DNA from: a virus
IMG/VR virus record: IMGVR_UViG_3300031576_000187
Coordinates: 1 to 37,079 of that record
Strand: one strand, 5' to 3'
Length of the DNA: 37,079 bases
Shown piece after piece: positions 29,383-37,057 of this stretch. The position numbers and the translations under genes are program-made. Position 1 is the stretch's first letter, and every line of letters begins with the position of its first letter. Below the pieces are notes generated by a model that saw nothing but the letters and a program-made list of their open reading frames with translations, ran no database searches and was not told the DNA's origin.

Positions 29383-30048
29383 ATGATTCGATTCCTCGCG
29401 CTGTTTGGTCGGAAGTGGCAGGGGTTCTGGCAACCGCCGAAGGCGCTGAACGACGCGAGTCCGCAGATACCGTACCTGCCGTTGAAGACGCCAGCGGCCG
29501 GCGGGGCAGTCACCGGCACTTTTGCAACGACGCTCGGCGCCATCGTTATGGCGGCAAGCGGAAAGGTGACAGTCAAGGGCGCTTTCGCCACGACGCTGGC
29601 GCCGTTCGTGATGGTGTCCTCTGGCAAGGTGTCGGTCACTGGCTCGTTCAGCACGACGCTCGCCGCTGTTGCGATGACAGCGACCGGGAAGGTTGCAACA
29701 ACCGGGGCTTTCAGTACCGTGCTCGGCGCAGTGACGATGGATGCAGCTGGGACAGTGGAAACGGAACAGGAGCAGCACTACGGCGGCCATCGCCTACGGC
29801 GCCGGCAGGAAGACGAAGACGAAGCGATCCGCAAGCAGTGGGAACTGCTCGATCTGCGCCTGCGCGATCAGAAAACAGGACCCAGCGCACCGACGCCGGC
29901 GCCGATCGAGCGAGCGGCGGTATCAGTTGGCGAAGTTGCCGCCGCCCGCGAGGCGCTACAGCAGGTACTGCGAGAGGCTGAGCAGGAGGCGGAGTTGGAG
30001 TTGGTGCAGATTGCGATGCTGGCGGTGATCGCAGTGGACGACGACTAA
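29383..30048 (+). CDS. Repeat-containing virion-region protein
   Basis: 221 residues from ATG 29383. Residues about 40-125 contain four consecutive 21-22 residue units of the form G-x-F-x-T-x-L-x3-x-M-x3-GKV, e.g. GAFATTLAPFVMVSSGKVSV. They predict a small beta-solenoid-like repeat. The C-terminal part is a charged helical region (RRRQEDEDEAIRKQWELLDL) and an acidic tail. It may be a decoration or fibre-linked protein; function is inferred. Confidence 0.6.
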   Translation: MIRFLALFGRKWQGFWQPPKALNDASPQIPYLPLKTPAAGGAVTGTFATTLGAIVMAASGKVTVKGAFATTLAPFVMVSSGKVSVTGSFSTTLAAVAMTATGKVATTGAFSTVLGAVTMDAAGTVETEQEQHYGGHRLRRRQEDEDEAIRKQWELLDLRLRDQKTGPSAPTPAPIERAAVSVGEVAAAREALQQVLREAEQEAELELVQIAMLAVIAVDDD

Positions 30049-30058
30049 GGAGCCAATC

Positions 30059-30262
30059 ATGGCGCGCAAGAAGGCAAGCGACAGGGCGGTAGGCATCGGG
30101 AAGTATGGCGAGAAGGACTGGCAGGCGGAGGCCGATCTCGACACGCTTATCCGCGCCGAGGAAATCAAGCAGGATCCGAAGCGGTTCAAACGCGCCCAGG
30201 AATGCGCGCGCCGTCGTCTCGAGGCGGTGGCGAAGGTGACGGCGGATAAGCCGTCCAATTAA
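30059..30262 (+). CDS. Small basic hypothetical protein (67 aa)
   Basis: 67 residues from ATG 30059, AAGGAG seven bases upstream. Almost entirely helical and basic: GEKDWQAEADLDTLIRAEEIK, then RFKRAQECARRRLEAVAKVTAD. Its stop lies inside the long inverted repeat at 30254-30289. Resembles small phage scaffold- or chaperone-associated proteins by position only. Confidence 0.6.
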   Translation: MARKKASDRAVGIGKYGEKDWQAEADLDTLIRAEEIKQDPKRFKRAQECARRRLEAVAKVTADKPSN

Positions 30263-30289
30263 ACCCGGTTTTAACCGGGTTTAATTGGA
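30254..30289. repeat. Perfect 17-bp inverted repeat (36 bp total)
   Basis: TCCAATTAAACCCGGTT (30254-30270) and its exact complement (30273-30289) flank TT. No T-run follows, so it is not a normal terminator. It includes the stop codon of the 67-residue gene and lies 20 bases before hairpin 2. It is AT-rich compared with its surroundings, so it could be a protein binding site, an RNase III target that ends or processes the mRNA, or a recombination remnant. Confidence 0.85.
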
Positions 30290-30309
30290 GAGACGTAGCT
30301 CAACCAACA

Positions 30310-30328
30310 GAGCCGCAGGAAGTGGCTC
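30310..30328 (+). promoter_or_regulatory. AGGA-loop hairpin 2, upstream of scaffold-like gene
   Basis: GAGCC (30310-30314) pairs perfectly with GGCTC (30324-30328) around the loop GCAGGAAGT. It ends one base before the ribosome site AAGGAG (30330) of ATG 30344. GGA in the loop and GGA in the ribosome site are 14 bases apart, the same as in hairpin 1. Confidence 0.8.
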
Positions 30329-30343
30329 CAAGGAGTGGAAGTC

Positions 30344-31480
30344 ATGAAATTGCACGCCGAAGGCAAGGACGAGAGCAAGACCGGGTTCACCGACGACGAA
30401 CTCGCCGGTCTGTCGGAAGCCGAGCGCGCCGCACTGGAGGCCGACGACGATGACGAGGACGCGCTGCGCGCCATCGCCGGCGCTGACGAAGACGATGAAG
30501 ACGAGGCGGCGAAGGCTGCGCGCGAGAAGGCTGAAGCCGAGGCGGCAGCAGCGGCGAAGGCGAAGGAAGACGCCACCGCGAAGCTCGCCGAGGAAGTCGA
30601 GGCGAAGAAGCGCGTCGCGGAATTGGCCAAGATGTCCGCAGAGGACCGCGCGAAGGCGGAGGCCGAGGATCGTGCCAAAGTCGAGGCAGCGGTTGCGCTT
30701 AAAGCCAAGGCCGACGCACAAGCCAAGGCGGAAGCCGATGCCAAGGCTCGCCCGGAGTCGGACGAGGACGAGCCCTTCATGCCATTTTATAAGGCCGAGC
30801 CACCGGAAAAGTACGACGAAAAGATGAAGGAACTTGACGCCCGCCGCGATGCGGCGACGGCGAAGTTCAAGGCCAACGAGATCGAAGTCGATGAAATGCT
30901 GGCGGAGTACGCCACGGTCGAAGGCGAGCGCCGCGAACTCGACGAGAAACGGGTGAAGGCGGAGATCTCCGCTGAGCAGGCCGAGCAACAGGCGGACCAA
31001 CGCTGGATGTGGGAGATCAACAGGTTCATGAAGAACGTGCTGAAGCACGAGGCCATCGACTACAAAGCGGCCCCTGGTCTGCACGCCGCCCTGGACGCCG
31101 AAGTGAAGGCGCTTGCCGCCGACAAGAACAATGAGGGCTGGACTGGGGACCAATTCCTTGAGGCCGCCCACAACCGCATCAAGACGCAATTCAAGATCGG
31201 CAAACCCGTGGGGACGGTGGTGCTGGACGACGCGGCGAAGGCGAAGGCCAAGGCCGACGCGGATGCCAATGCGAAGGCCGAGTCGGAGCGCAAGCGGCGC
31301 GCGAACGAGAACAGGGATAAACTGCACAAGTCGTTAGGTGGTCTGCCGGCAGCCGGTGCCGCCGAGATCAGCGGACAAGATGGCGAGTTCGCTGCGCTGG
31401 AAAATCTCAGCGGTATGGAACTGGAGACTGCCGTCGCGCGCCTGACCCCGGAACAGCAGGATCGGTGGGCCCGGCAGTAG
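30344..31480 (+). CDS. Scaffold-like acidic coiled-coil protein
   Basis: 378 residues from ATG 30344 after AAGGAG (a GTG three codons earlier overlaps the ribosome site). Strongly charged: an acidic stretch (EADDDDEDALRAIAGADEDD), then a long Ala/Glu/Lys coiled coil, a middle helical domain (DAKARPESDEDEPFMPFYKAE...), and a C-terminal helix (ETAVARLTPEQQDRWARQ). It lies directly upstream of the CsrA-like gene and the capsid gene, which is where phage scaffolding proteins are found. Its leader carries hairpin 2. Confidence 0.7.
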   Translation: MKLHAEGKDESKTGFTDDELAGLSEAERAALEADDDDEDALRAIAGADEDDEDEAAKAAREKAEAEAAAAAKAKEDATAKLAEEVEAKKRVAELAKMSAEDRAKAEAEDRAKVEAAVALKAKADAQAKAEADAKARPESDEDEPFMPFYKAEPPEKYDEKMKELDARRDAATAKFKANEIEVDEMLAEYATVEGERRELDEKRVKAEISAEQAEQQADQRWMWEINRFMKNVLKHEAIDYKAAPGLHAALDAEVKALAADKNNEGWTGDQFLEAAHNRIKTQFKIGKPVGTVVLDDAAKAKAKADADANAKAESERKRRANENRDKLHKSLGGLPAAGAAEISGQDGEFAALENLSGMELETAVARLTPEQQDRWARQ

Positions 31481-31485
31481 AGTAG

Positions 31486-31695
31486 ATGGCGGACTTGCGG
31501 CGAACCTTCTCGATTGAGCTGAAGGTCGGCGAGTCCGTCACGATCGACAGGGGCAGCGTCCTGGTGACGCTGCTCGAGAAAAGTGGGCAGCGGGCGAAAC
31601 TCGGTTTCGACGCCGCCAAGGATGTGCCGGTGAACAAGGTGACAGCTTTCCCCTCCGGCGCGGGGCAGGCCCGTAAGGGCATTCTCGCGGCGTAG
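31486..31695 (+). CDS. csrA: CsrA/RsmA-like RNA-binding translational regulator
   Basis: 69 residues from ATG 31486. It aligns with CsrA along its length: VGE (14-16), the beta strand SVLVTLL, G34, KLGFDAAKDVPV (38-49) against RIGVNAPKEVSV of E. coli CsrA, with about 30% identity by eye. RNA-contact positions are kept in character: Leu4 to Ile10, Arg7 to Lys13 and Arg44 to Lys51, though Arg6 is Leu12. CsrA dimers bind GGA motifs, best in hairpin loops, and mostly block ribosome access. It lies between the scaffold and capsid genes, and three identical GGA-loop hairpins are in the leaders of terminase, scaffold and capsid. No ribosome site of its own is obvious, so it may be coupled to the scaffold gene. 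Confidence 0.78.
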   Translation: MADLRRTFSIELKVGESVTIDRGSVLVTLLEKSGQRAKLGFDAAKDVPVNKVTAFPSGAGQARKGILAA

Positions 31696-31702
31696 GTTGA
31701 TT

Positions 31703-31716
31703 CCGGCTTCGGCCGG
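31703..31716 (+). other. UUCG tetraloop hairpin
   Basis: CCGGC-TTCG-GCCGG, a 5-bp stem with the very stable UUCG loop, between the CsrA-like gene and hairpin 3. Only a weak T-run follows, so it may protect or process the mRNA rather than terminate it. Confidence 0.6.
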
Positions 31717-31726
31717 TTCTATGGTT

Positions 31727-31745
31727 GGCGCGCAGGAAGTGCGCC
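31727..31745 (+). promoter_or_regulatory. AGGA-loop hairpin 3, upstream of the major capsid gene
   Basis: GGCGC (31727-31731) pairs perfectly with GCGCC (31741-31745) around the loop GCAGGAAGT. The ribosome site AGGAG (31756-31760) and ATG 31767 follow. GGA to GGA distance is 22 bases. Same loop as hairpins 1 and 2, on a third, different stem. Confidence 0.8.
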
Positions 31746-31766
31746 TGTGTTCAACAGGAGCACTTC

Positions 31767-32882
31767 ATGAAGACCATTGTGGGTCTCAACGACCCCAAAG
31801 CGGTAAAGAAGTTCTCAGCCTTCCTGGCTGTGGACGTTGGACGAAAGTCCTACTTCGCCAAGAAGTTCATGGGGGTGGGTGAGGAAGCCCAAACCCCGAT
31901 CCAGATGCTCCCGCACCTGGAGAACGACGCGGGAGAGCAGATCTCCTACGACCTCGTGATGCAGTTGAAGATGCAGCCGATCGAGGGCGACAACACCCTG
32001 GAGGAAAAAGAAGAGGATCTGAAGTTCTACACCGACTCGCTGTACATCGACCAGGCGCGCGGCGGGGTCAACACCGGCGGCCGGATGACGCGGAAACGCA
32101 CCATCCATGATCTCCGCAAGATCGCGCGGGTCCGGCAGTCGGAATGGTGGGCTCGTGTCTTCGACGAGCTGCTGTTCATGTACCTCTCCGGCGCTCGCGG
32201 CATCAACACGGAGTTCATCTACCCGACGACGTATGCCGGGTTCGCCAACAACGGCTTCGTCGCGCCGGATACGCAGCACATCCTGTTCGGCGGGGCGGCG
32301 ACCTCCAAGGCGACGCTGGTGGTGGGCGACAAGTTCGATCTGAAGCTGATCGACCGGGCCGTGGCGAGAGCGGACATGATGGGCGGTGGTACCAGCATGA
32401 TTCCGTCCATCCAGCCCTGCGAGATCGATGGCGAGCCGCACTACGTCATCTGCCTGAATCCGTGGCAGGAGTACGACACGCGGACCAACGCGACGACCGG
32501 GCAGTGGCTGGACATCCAGAAGGCGGCGGCATCCGCCGAAGGGCGCAACAACCCGATTTTCAAGGGCGCCCTGGGGATGTACAACAACGTCGTGCTGCAC
32601 AAGCACAAGGCCGTCATCCGCTTCAACGACTACGGCGCCGGCGCGAACGTGCTGGCAGCAAGAGCCCTGTTCATGGGGCGGCAGGCAGCGGTGATGGCCT
32701 TCGGTTCTCCGGGGACCGGTCTGCGGTTCGACTGGCACGAGGAAACGCAGGATCGCGGGAACCAGGCGGTGATCGACACCGCGACGATCGTCGGCGTCAA
32801 GAAAACGGCGTTTACGATCGAGGGCACGAGCCGGGACTTCGGCGTCATCGCCCTGGATACCGCGGCGACCGATCCGGGTTGA
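31767..32882 (+). CDS. Major capsid protein, N4gp56 family
   Basis: 371 residues from ATG 31767 after AGGAG. The family pattern is clear: an N-terminal part MKTIVGLNDPKAVKKFSAFL, GEEAQTPIQMLPHLENDAGEQISYDLVMQLK, RKRTIHDLRKIARVRQSEWWARVFDELL, and NVVLHKHKAVIRFNDYGAG. This is the HK97-fold capsid of the N4gp56-like type. Expected to be the most abundant virion protein. Its leader carries hairpin 3 and a terminator follows the gene. Confidence 0.92.
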   Translation: MKTIVGLNDPKAVKKFSAFLAVDVGRKSYFAKKFMGVGEEAQTPIQMLPHLENDAGEQISYDLVMQLKMQPIEGDNTLEEKEEDLKFYTDSLYIDQARGGVNTGGRMTRKRTIHDLRKIARVRQSEWWARVFDELLFMYLSGARGINTEFIYPTTYAGFANNGFVAPDTQHILFGGAATSKATLVVGDKFDLKLIDRAVARADMMGGGTSMIPSIQPCEIDGEPHYVICLNPWQEYDTRTNATTGQWLDIQKAAASAEGRNNPIFKGALGMYNNVVLHKHKAVIRFNDYGAGANVLAARALFMGRQAAVMAFGSPGTGLRFDWHEETQDRGNQAVIDTATIVGVKKTAFTIEGTSRDFGVIALDTAATDPG

Positions 32883-32901
32883 GCGGCACGTTGTAGACGG
32901 A

Positions 32902-32938
32902 GGGGCGCGCAGTTGCGCGCCCTGTTCTCTCTCTTTTT
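32902..32938 (+). terminator. Terminator after the capsid gene
   Basis: GGGCGCGC (32903-32910) and GCGCGCCC (32915-32922) form an 8-bp stem with an AGTT loop, followed by TGTTCTCTCTCTTTTT. It would reduce, but not necessarily stop, transcription into the downstream head genes, giving capsid in excess. Confidence 0.8.
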
Positions 32939-32953
32939 GGAAGGAGCTAGACC

Positions 32954-33430
32954 ATGGCAAACCACCTGTCGGACTACGCCAAGCGCATTCGTCCGATGCC
33001 CGTGCCGAGAGGCGCGGATGTAGTTGCAGTTCGCATGACTATCGCGTTGCCCGCAACGCACGCCGTCAACGACATCCTCGAATTCGGGGAACTGCCGGAG
33101 GACTGTGTGCCGGTCGATTTCGTGCTGGATGCAGCCGACATCGACACGAACGCCGCGCCTGCGATCGTCCTGGCCGCGAGTTTGCTGAACGCAGCCAAGA
33201 CCGATCTGTCTGCAGGCGCGGATGACGGGGGCGCGAACTGGCTGACCGGCGCGACCATCGGGCAGGCCGGCGGCGCCGCGCGTCCCACCGTGCGCGCGGT
33301 GTGGCTGACCAATCCGCTTCCGACGACACGGCGGATGGTCGGCGCGAAGATCACGACCGGCGCAGCGACCGCGGCAGCGGGCGAAGTCGGCATGACCTTC
33401 AAGTATCGCCAGCAGCACTACGGCCGCTGA
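32954..33430 (+). CDS. Capsid-adjacent structural protein (158 aa)
   Basis: 158 residues from ATG 32954, AAGGAG upstream. Beta-rich (VVAVRMTIALPATHAVNDILEFGELPEDCVPVDFVLDAADID), no helical motif; C-terminus VGMTFKYRQQHYGR. A position directly after the capsid gene suggests a head decoration or stabilising protein, which is inference. Confidence 0.65.
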   Translation: MANHLSDYAKRIRPMPVPRGADVVAVRMTIALPATHAVNDILEFGELPEDCVPVDFVLDAADIDTNAAPAIVLAASLLNAAKTDLSAGADDGGANWLTGATIGQAGGAARPTVRAVWLTNPLPTTRRMVGAKITTGAATAAAGEVGMTFKYRQQHYGR

Positions 33431-33444
33431 GTTCTACCGCAGGG

Positions 33445-33466
33445 CCCGGGGGCGGAAGCCCCCGGG
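33445..33466 (+). other. GGAA tetraloop hairpin in leader of the next gene
   Basis: CCCGGGGGC and GCCCCCGGG form a perfect 9-bp stem with a GGAA tetraloop. GGA is again in the loop. It is followed by a TTTT run some bases later and by CAGGAGG, the ribosome site of ATG 33496. It could be an attenuator or a fourth, weaker GGA hairpin of the CsrA type. Confidence 0.65.
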
Positions 33467-33495
33467 AGTGCTTTGCCCATTTTCAGGAGGCTCAA

Positions 33496-33909
33496 ATGCT
33501 TCTCAGAATCAAGCAGGTCCGTCAGCTCCCAAGCGGCAAGGGTTTCGGCACCGACATCGTGCTCGGCAGGGGCCCGGAGCAGCGCACTTACCAATTCAGG
33601 CCGCAGGATCCGAAAAAACCGGAGAGTGACCACGCCTGCAACGTCGCGGACGCCAAGGATGTCGCGCATCTGCTCTCGATTCCGGAGGGCTTCGAGATCC
33701 ACGCGTCCGAGCACGGCAAGCGCAAGGTAGCCGCAGCGGAGGGCGCCGGCACCGGCACAACCCCGGAGACGCCGCCGCCAGTTCCGCCCGCCAAAGCCGG
33801 CGCCGAGATGACGCGCAAGCAGATGCTCGCCGCGGTGAAGAAGAAGACGGGAAAGAATCCGAATCCGGCGACGAGTACGAAGAAACTGATGGATCTTCTC
33901 GCCGCTTGA
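33496..33909 (+). CDS. Hypothetical head-region protein with HeH/LEM-like C-terminus
   Basis: 137 residues from ATG 33496 after CAGGAGG. The N-terminal domain (LLRIKQVRQLPSGKGFGTDIVLGRGPEQRTYQF) is beta-type; a Pro-rich linker (TTPETPPPVPPAKAG) leads to a C-terminal helix pair (MTRKQMLAAVKKKTGKNPNP...TKKLMDLLAA) like HeH/LEM domains that bind DNA or proteins in head and tail joining proteins. Confidence 0.65.
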   Translation: MLLRIKQVRQLPSGKGFGTDIVLGRGPEQRTYQFRPQDPKKPESDHACNVADAKDVAHLLSIPEGFEIHASEHGKRKVAAAEGAGTGTTPETPPPVPPAKAGAEMTRKQMLAAVKKKTGKNPNPATSTKKLMDLLAA

Positions 33910-33927
33910 CGAGTCGAGCAATAGGTC

Positions 33928-34257
33928 ATGGCGACCACGATGCAGCAGCTCGTTGATCGGGCGCGTAAGCCCCTCAACGACAACGACAAGGTGCGCTGGC
34001 CGGATGCCACGCTGCTGGAGTACGCGAACGACGCGCTGCTTCGCCTCCGTTCGAAGCGTCCTGACCTCTTTTTCGGGCAGTTTCTCAACCTGCCTGGGGC
34101 TGTTACTTTGGCGAACAACTTCCCGCTCGGGGATGAGTTCATCGAGCCGGTGGCGGACTACTTGCGAGCTCGAGCGCACACGCACGACACTGAGGCCGCC
34201 GAGGAGGAGAAGGTGGCGATGTTCTCGAAGGCTTTCCTCGACATCGTCGGGGCCTGA
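33928..34257 (+). CDS. Head-tail adaptor-like protein (DUF6682-like)
   Basis: 109 residues from ATG 33928. The pattern MQQLVDRARKPLNDNDKVRWPDATLLEYANDALLRLRSKRPDLFFGQFL is typical of a helical protein encoded after phage capsid genes. Likely attaches to the portal ring as part of the neck. Confidence 0.7.
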   Translation: MATTMQQLVDRARKPLNDNDKVRWPDATLLEYANDALLRLRSKRPDLFFGQFLNLPGAVTLANNFPLGDEFIEPVADYLRARAHTHDTEAAEEEKVAMFSKAFLDIVGA

Positions 34258-34260
34258 CGC

Positions 34261-34899
34261 ATGGCGACGACGCTGTTCACGACGCTCTACGACGAGGTGC
34301 TGACAGAGGTCGCGGGGGTCACGCAGCCCGTGGCGCTGAACGCCATCAAGCAGGCGGCCATCGAGTTCTGCGACCGCGCCTGGGTCTGGATCGTGGACCA
34401 AGGGCCTATTCCGGTCGCGGCGCTGGCCAACACCTTCGACTGGGAGCCGCCATCGGGAACGGAGGCGGTGCGGCCAATGCAGGTCTGGCTGGACAAGCGG
34501 CCGCTGGTGCCGAAGACCGCGAACGAACTCAGCGAACTCTACGGCGACTTCATGCAGGCCGAAGGTTCGCCGGCGTGCTTCGTACAGAACCGCCCGGACC
34601 AGTTGATCGTGGTGCCGAAGCCGGTGAACGTGCAGCCCGGCGAGATCACCGCGAAGCTCGCGGTGAAGCCGACGCAGGCCGCAACCGGCATGGAGAGCGT
34701 GATTCTCAGCAAGTTCCGGGACGCCATCTGCCACGGCGCGAAGGCGCGACTTTACCGGATGCCGCGGAAACCCTGGTCGAACGGCCCCTCGGCGACGTAC
34801 TACCAAGGGATGTTCGACAACACGGTGAGCACGGGGCAGGTTGCGGTCATCCGTGGTTTCGCCGGCGCTCGAGCGCGGGTGAAGGCGCACTTCTTCTGA
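34261..34899 (+). CDS. Neck/tail-tube-like protein (212 aa)
   Basis: 212 residues from ATG 34261. N-terminal helices ([38 protein letters not shown]), then beta strands ([42 protein letters not shown]). Similar order to short-tail phage proteins that join the portal to the tail. Function is inferred from position and order. Confidence 0.65.
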   Translation: MATTLFTTLYDEVLTEVAGVTQPVALNAIKQAAIEFCDRAWVWIVDQGPIPVAALANTFDWEPPSGTEAVRPMQVWLDKRPLVPKTANELSELYGDFMQAEGSPACFVQNRPDQLIVVPKPVNVQPGEITAKLAVKPTQAATGMESVILSKFRDAICHGAKARLYRMPRKPWSNGPSATYYQGMFDNTVSTGQVAVIRGFAGARARVKAHFF

Positions 34900-34909
34900 G
34901 GAGCAGACG

Positions 34910-37057
34910 ATGGCCGCACCCACCGTAGTCGTTTCTGTCAATTGCTCCGATCAGAATGGTGTTGCGCTGCAGGGCGCCACGGTGCTCGCGACGTTGATCG
35001 GCACCGATGTCTACAACAACGAGATCATCAGCCAGATCCAGCAGCAAGCCGTCAGCGACAGCACAGGCCTCGCGCAGTTCACTCTGTTCCCGAACGCTCT
35101 CGGCTCGAAACGCACCTACTACCGCTTCACCGTGACGCATCCGGTGACCGCGAAGAAAATCCTCGACGTTACCGCCATCGTGCCGAACACGAATTGCAAC
35201 CTCGCGGCGATCGCCAACAACCTCGCGCGTGAACTCACGGCGCCGGCGGTACTGGCACAGCCATCATCGCCGGCCCTGACCTCGCTGGCCTCGCTGGTGA
35301 CGGCGGCGGACAAGCTGCCGTACTTCAGCGGTATCAATACCATGGCGCTGACCGACTTCCCTGCGTTCGGACGCAGCCTCGTCGCAGCGGTCACTGCAGG
35401 GGCTGCGGCGACAGTGCTCGGGCTCGGCGCCGCCAATTCGCCCACATTCGCTGGGTTGACGCTGACTGGGCAACTGAAGGCCGCTAACGGTTCTGCTGCG
35501 GCTCCGGCGTACTCGTTTGCATCTAGCACTGGTGAGGGCATGTTCCTCGTTGGGGCGAATGTACTGGGATTCTCCACAGGAGGCACTGAGCGTGGTCGTT
35601 TCACCAGCGCAACGTTCTTCGAGTGCATCGCACTCAATGTACGAGGTACTGGATCAATTGGTGTTGCGCAAGCAGTTCTGGAATCTGACGCCGGTAACGT
35701 ACTGGCGCAGCGCAATGGGGTGAATGCGCAGTCCTTCCGTGTCTACAACACGTTCACAGATGCTGCCAACTATGAGCGCGCAGAAATACGCTGGAATGCC
35801 AACGTCTTTGAGATCCTCGGCGGTGTAGCCGCAGGCACTGGTGTTACAAGCAGGCCAATGACGGTTGGAACTGGAGCGGCGAGCAATCTCTCGTTCACGA
35901 CAAGCGGCGGTACACACCTCGTAGTTCGTCATCTGGCTAGTGTGGTGAACTACCTCACCGTGCGCGGTAATACGGCAGGCAACTCTCCGCACATTGAGGT
36001 TGATGGTTCTGATACCAACATCAGAATAAACTACAGCACGAAAGGTACCGGCGCACACGACTTTTATACGAATCAAGCGGGTAGTTTGCAGTTTGCCGTC
36101 GTACACACAGCCTCGGCTGATCGTGCAGTCACAATCACCGGGTCCAGCGGTGGCAATCCAACCATCTCCACAACTGCGGGCAACCTCGCAATCACACCGG
36201 CAGTTGTCGTAGCAGGCAGCTTTCTGAGTGTCGGTGGTACTCCGGCTGCCGCCGGGCATATCCGTCTGATAAGTGCTGGACAGCTTGCAACGCGCAATAA
36301 CGCGAACACCTCTGACGTTGCGCTGATCCAATCTGATTCCAGTGATCGCGTAGTTCTGAACGCCGGAGCCGGCGCTCCGACACTGAACAACCATCACTTC
36401 CATCCATTTGCAGACAACGTTTATGATCTCGGCACAACGACCGGCCCGCTGAAATGGCGCACCGGCTACTTCGGCACCAGCGTCATCACGCCTCTGGTGG
36501 GGACTGGAGCGGCGCTCAATCTGACGTTCACGACGAGCGGGGGAACGCAGTTTGCAGCGAATCATATGGCTTCTGCTGTTAATAGTTTGTTTGCTCAAGG
36601 TTCAGCCAGCACTACTCCTCTTTTAGGTGCTCAGGGAGCCGGAGCCAATATCACAATAGAATATGCCGCAAAAGGAAGCGGGACGCATCGTTTCTATACA
36701 GACTTATTTGGTGGTGGCGGATCACTTCTCCAAATGGAAATTCTGCACACAGCCTCGGCTAATCGTGCAGTCACACTCACTGGGTCCAACGGTGGCAATC
36801 CGACTATCTCCACAACCGCAGGTAGCCTCGCCTGGGGCGCGGCGCTCGTTGCGAACGCAAACCTTCGTCTCAGCCACGGCACTTCCGCACTGGCAACCTC
36901 AGCAACGGAAGGGTTCCTGCACCTACAATCCTGCGCCGGTACTCCAACGGGCGTTCCGGCCAGCATCCCGACGGCGCAGATACCGACGGTCTACGACTCG
37001 ACGAATCAGCGCATCTACTTTTACTCCGGGTCCTGGCGCTCCGTGGCGGTGGCCTAA
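34910..37057 (+). CDS. Tail fibre/spike protein with internal duplication
   Basis: 715 residues from ATG 34910 with a GGAG site nearby. The N-terminal domain ([20 protein letters not shown] ... [24 protein letters not shown]) is probably the virion attachment part. The rest is Thr/Ser/Gly/Ala-rich beta strands. Two copies of a module of about 115 residues occur (about residues 320-425 and 530-640), both with [16 protein letters not shown]-like and [26 protein letters not shown]-like strings. The last part ([27 protein letters not shown]-like) resembles the C-terminal knob of fibres. The middle is less GC-rich than its neighbours, which suggests transfer. Confidence 0.8.
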   Translation: MAAPTVVVSVNCSDQNGVALQGATVLATLIGTDVYNNEIISQIQQQAVSDSTGLAQFTLFPNALGSKRTYYRFTVTHPVTAKKILDVTAIVPNTNCNLAAIANNLARELTAPAVLAQPSSPALTSLASLVTAADKLPYFSGINTMALTDFPAFGRSLVAAVTAGAAATVLGLGAANSPTFAGLTLTGQLKAANGSAAAPAYSFASSTGEGMFLVGANVLGFSTGGTERGRFTSATFFECIALNVRGTGSIGVAQAVLESDAGNVLAQRNGVNAQSFRVYNTFTDAANYERAEIRWNANVFEILGGVAAGTGVTSRPMTVGTGAASNLSFTTSGGTHLVVRHLASVVNYLTVRGNTAGNSPHIEVDGSDTNIRINYSTKGTGAHDFYTNQAGSLQFAVVHTASADRAVTITGSSGGNPTISTTAGNLAITPAVVVAGSFLSVGGTPAAAGHIRLISAGQLATRNNANTSDVALIQSDSSDRVVLNAGAGAPTLNNHHFHPFADNVYDLGTTTGPLKWRTGYFGTSVITPLVGTGAALNLTFTTSGGTQFAANHMASAVNSLFAQGSASTTPLLGAQGAGANITIEYAAKGSGTHRFYTDLFGGGGSLLQMEILHTASANRAVTLTGSNGGNPTISTTAGSLAWGAALVANANLRLSHGTSALATSATEGFLHLQSCAGTPTGVPASIPTAQIPTVYDSTNQRIYFYSGSWRSVAVA
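36105..36830 (+). repeat. Direct repeat inside the tail fibre gene (two copies of about 86 bp)
   Basis: Copies at 36105-36190 and 36745-36830 are nearly identical, e.g. CACACAGCCTCGGCT at the start and CATCTCCACAAC/CTATCTCCACAACC near the end. They belong to a longer protein-level duplication in the fibre shaft. Such repeats are typical of fibres that grow or shrink by recombination. Confidence 0.7.

Noticed and set aside
30254-30289. Long inverted repeat as a Rho-independent terminator
   Set aside because: No T-run on either strand directly after the stem.
35654-36598. Minus-strand open frame of over 300 codons opposite the tail fibre
   Set aside because: No domain pattern; Cys/Arg-rich shadow of the repeat-rich fibre gene.
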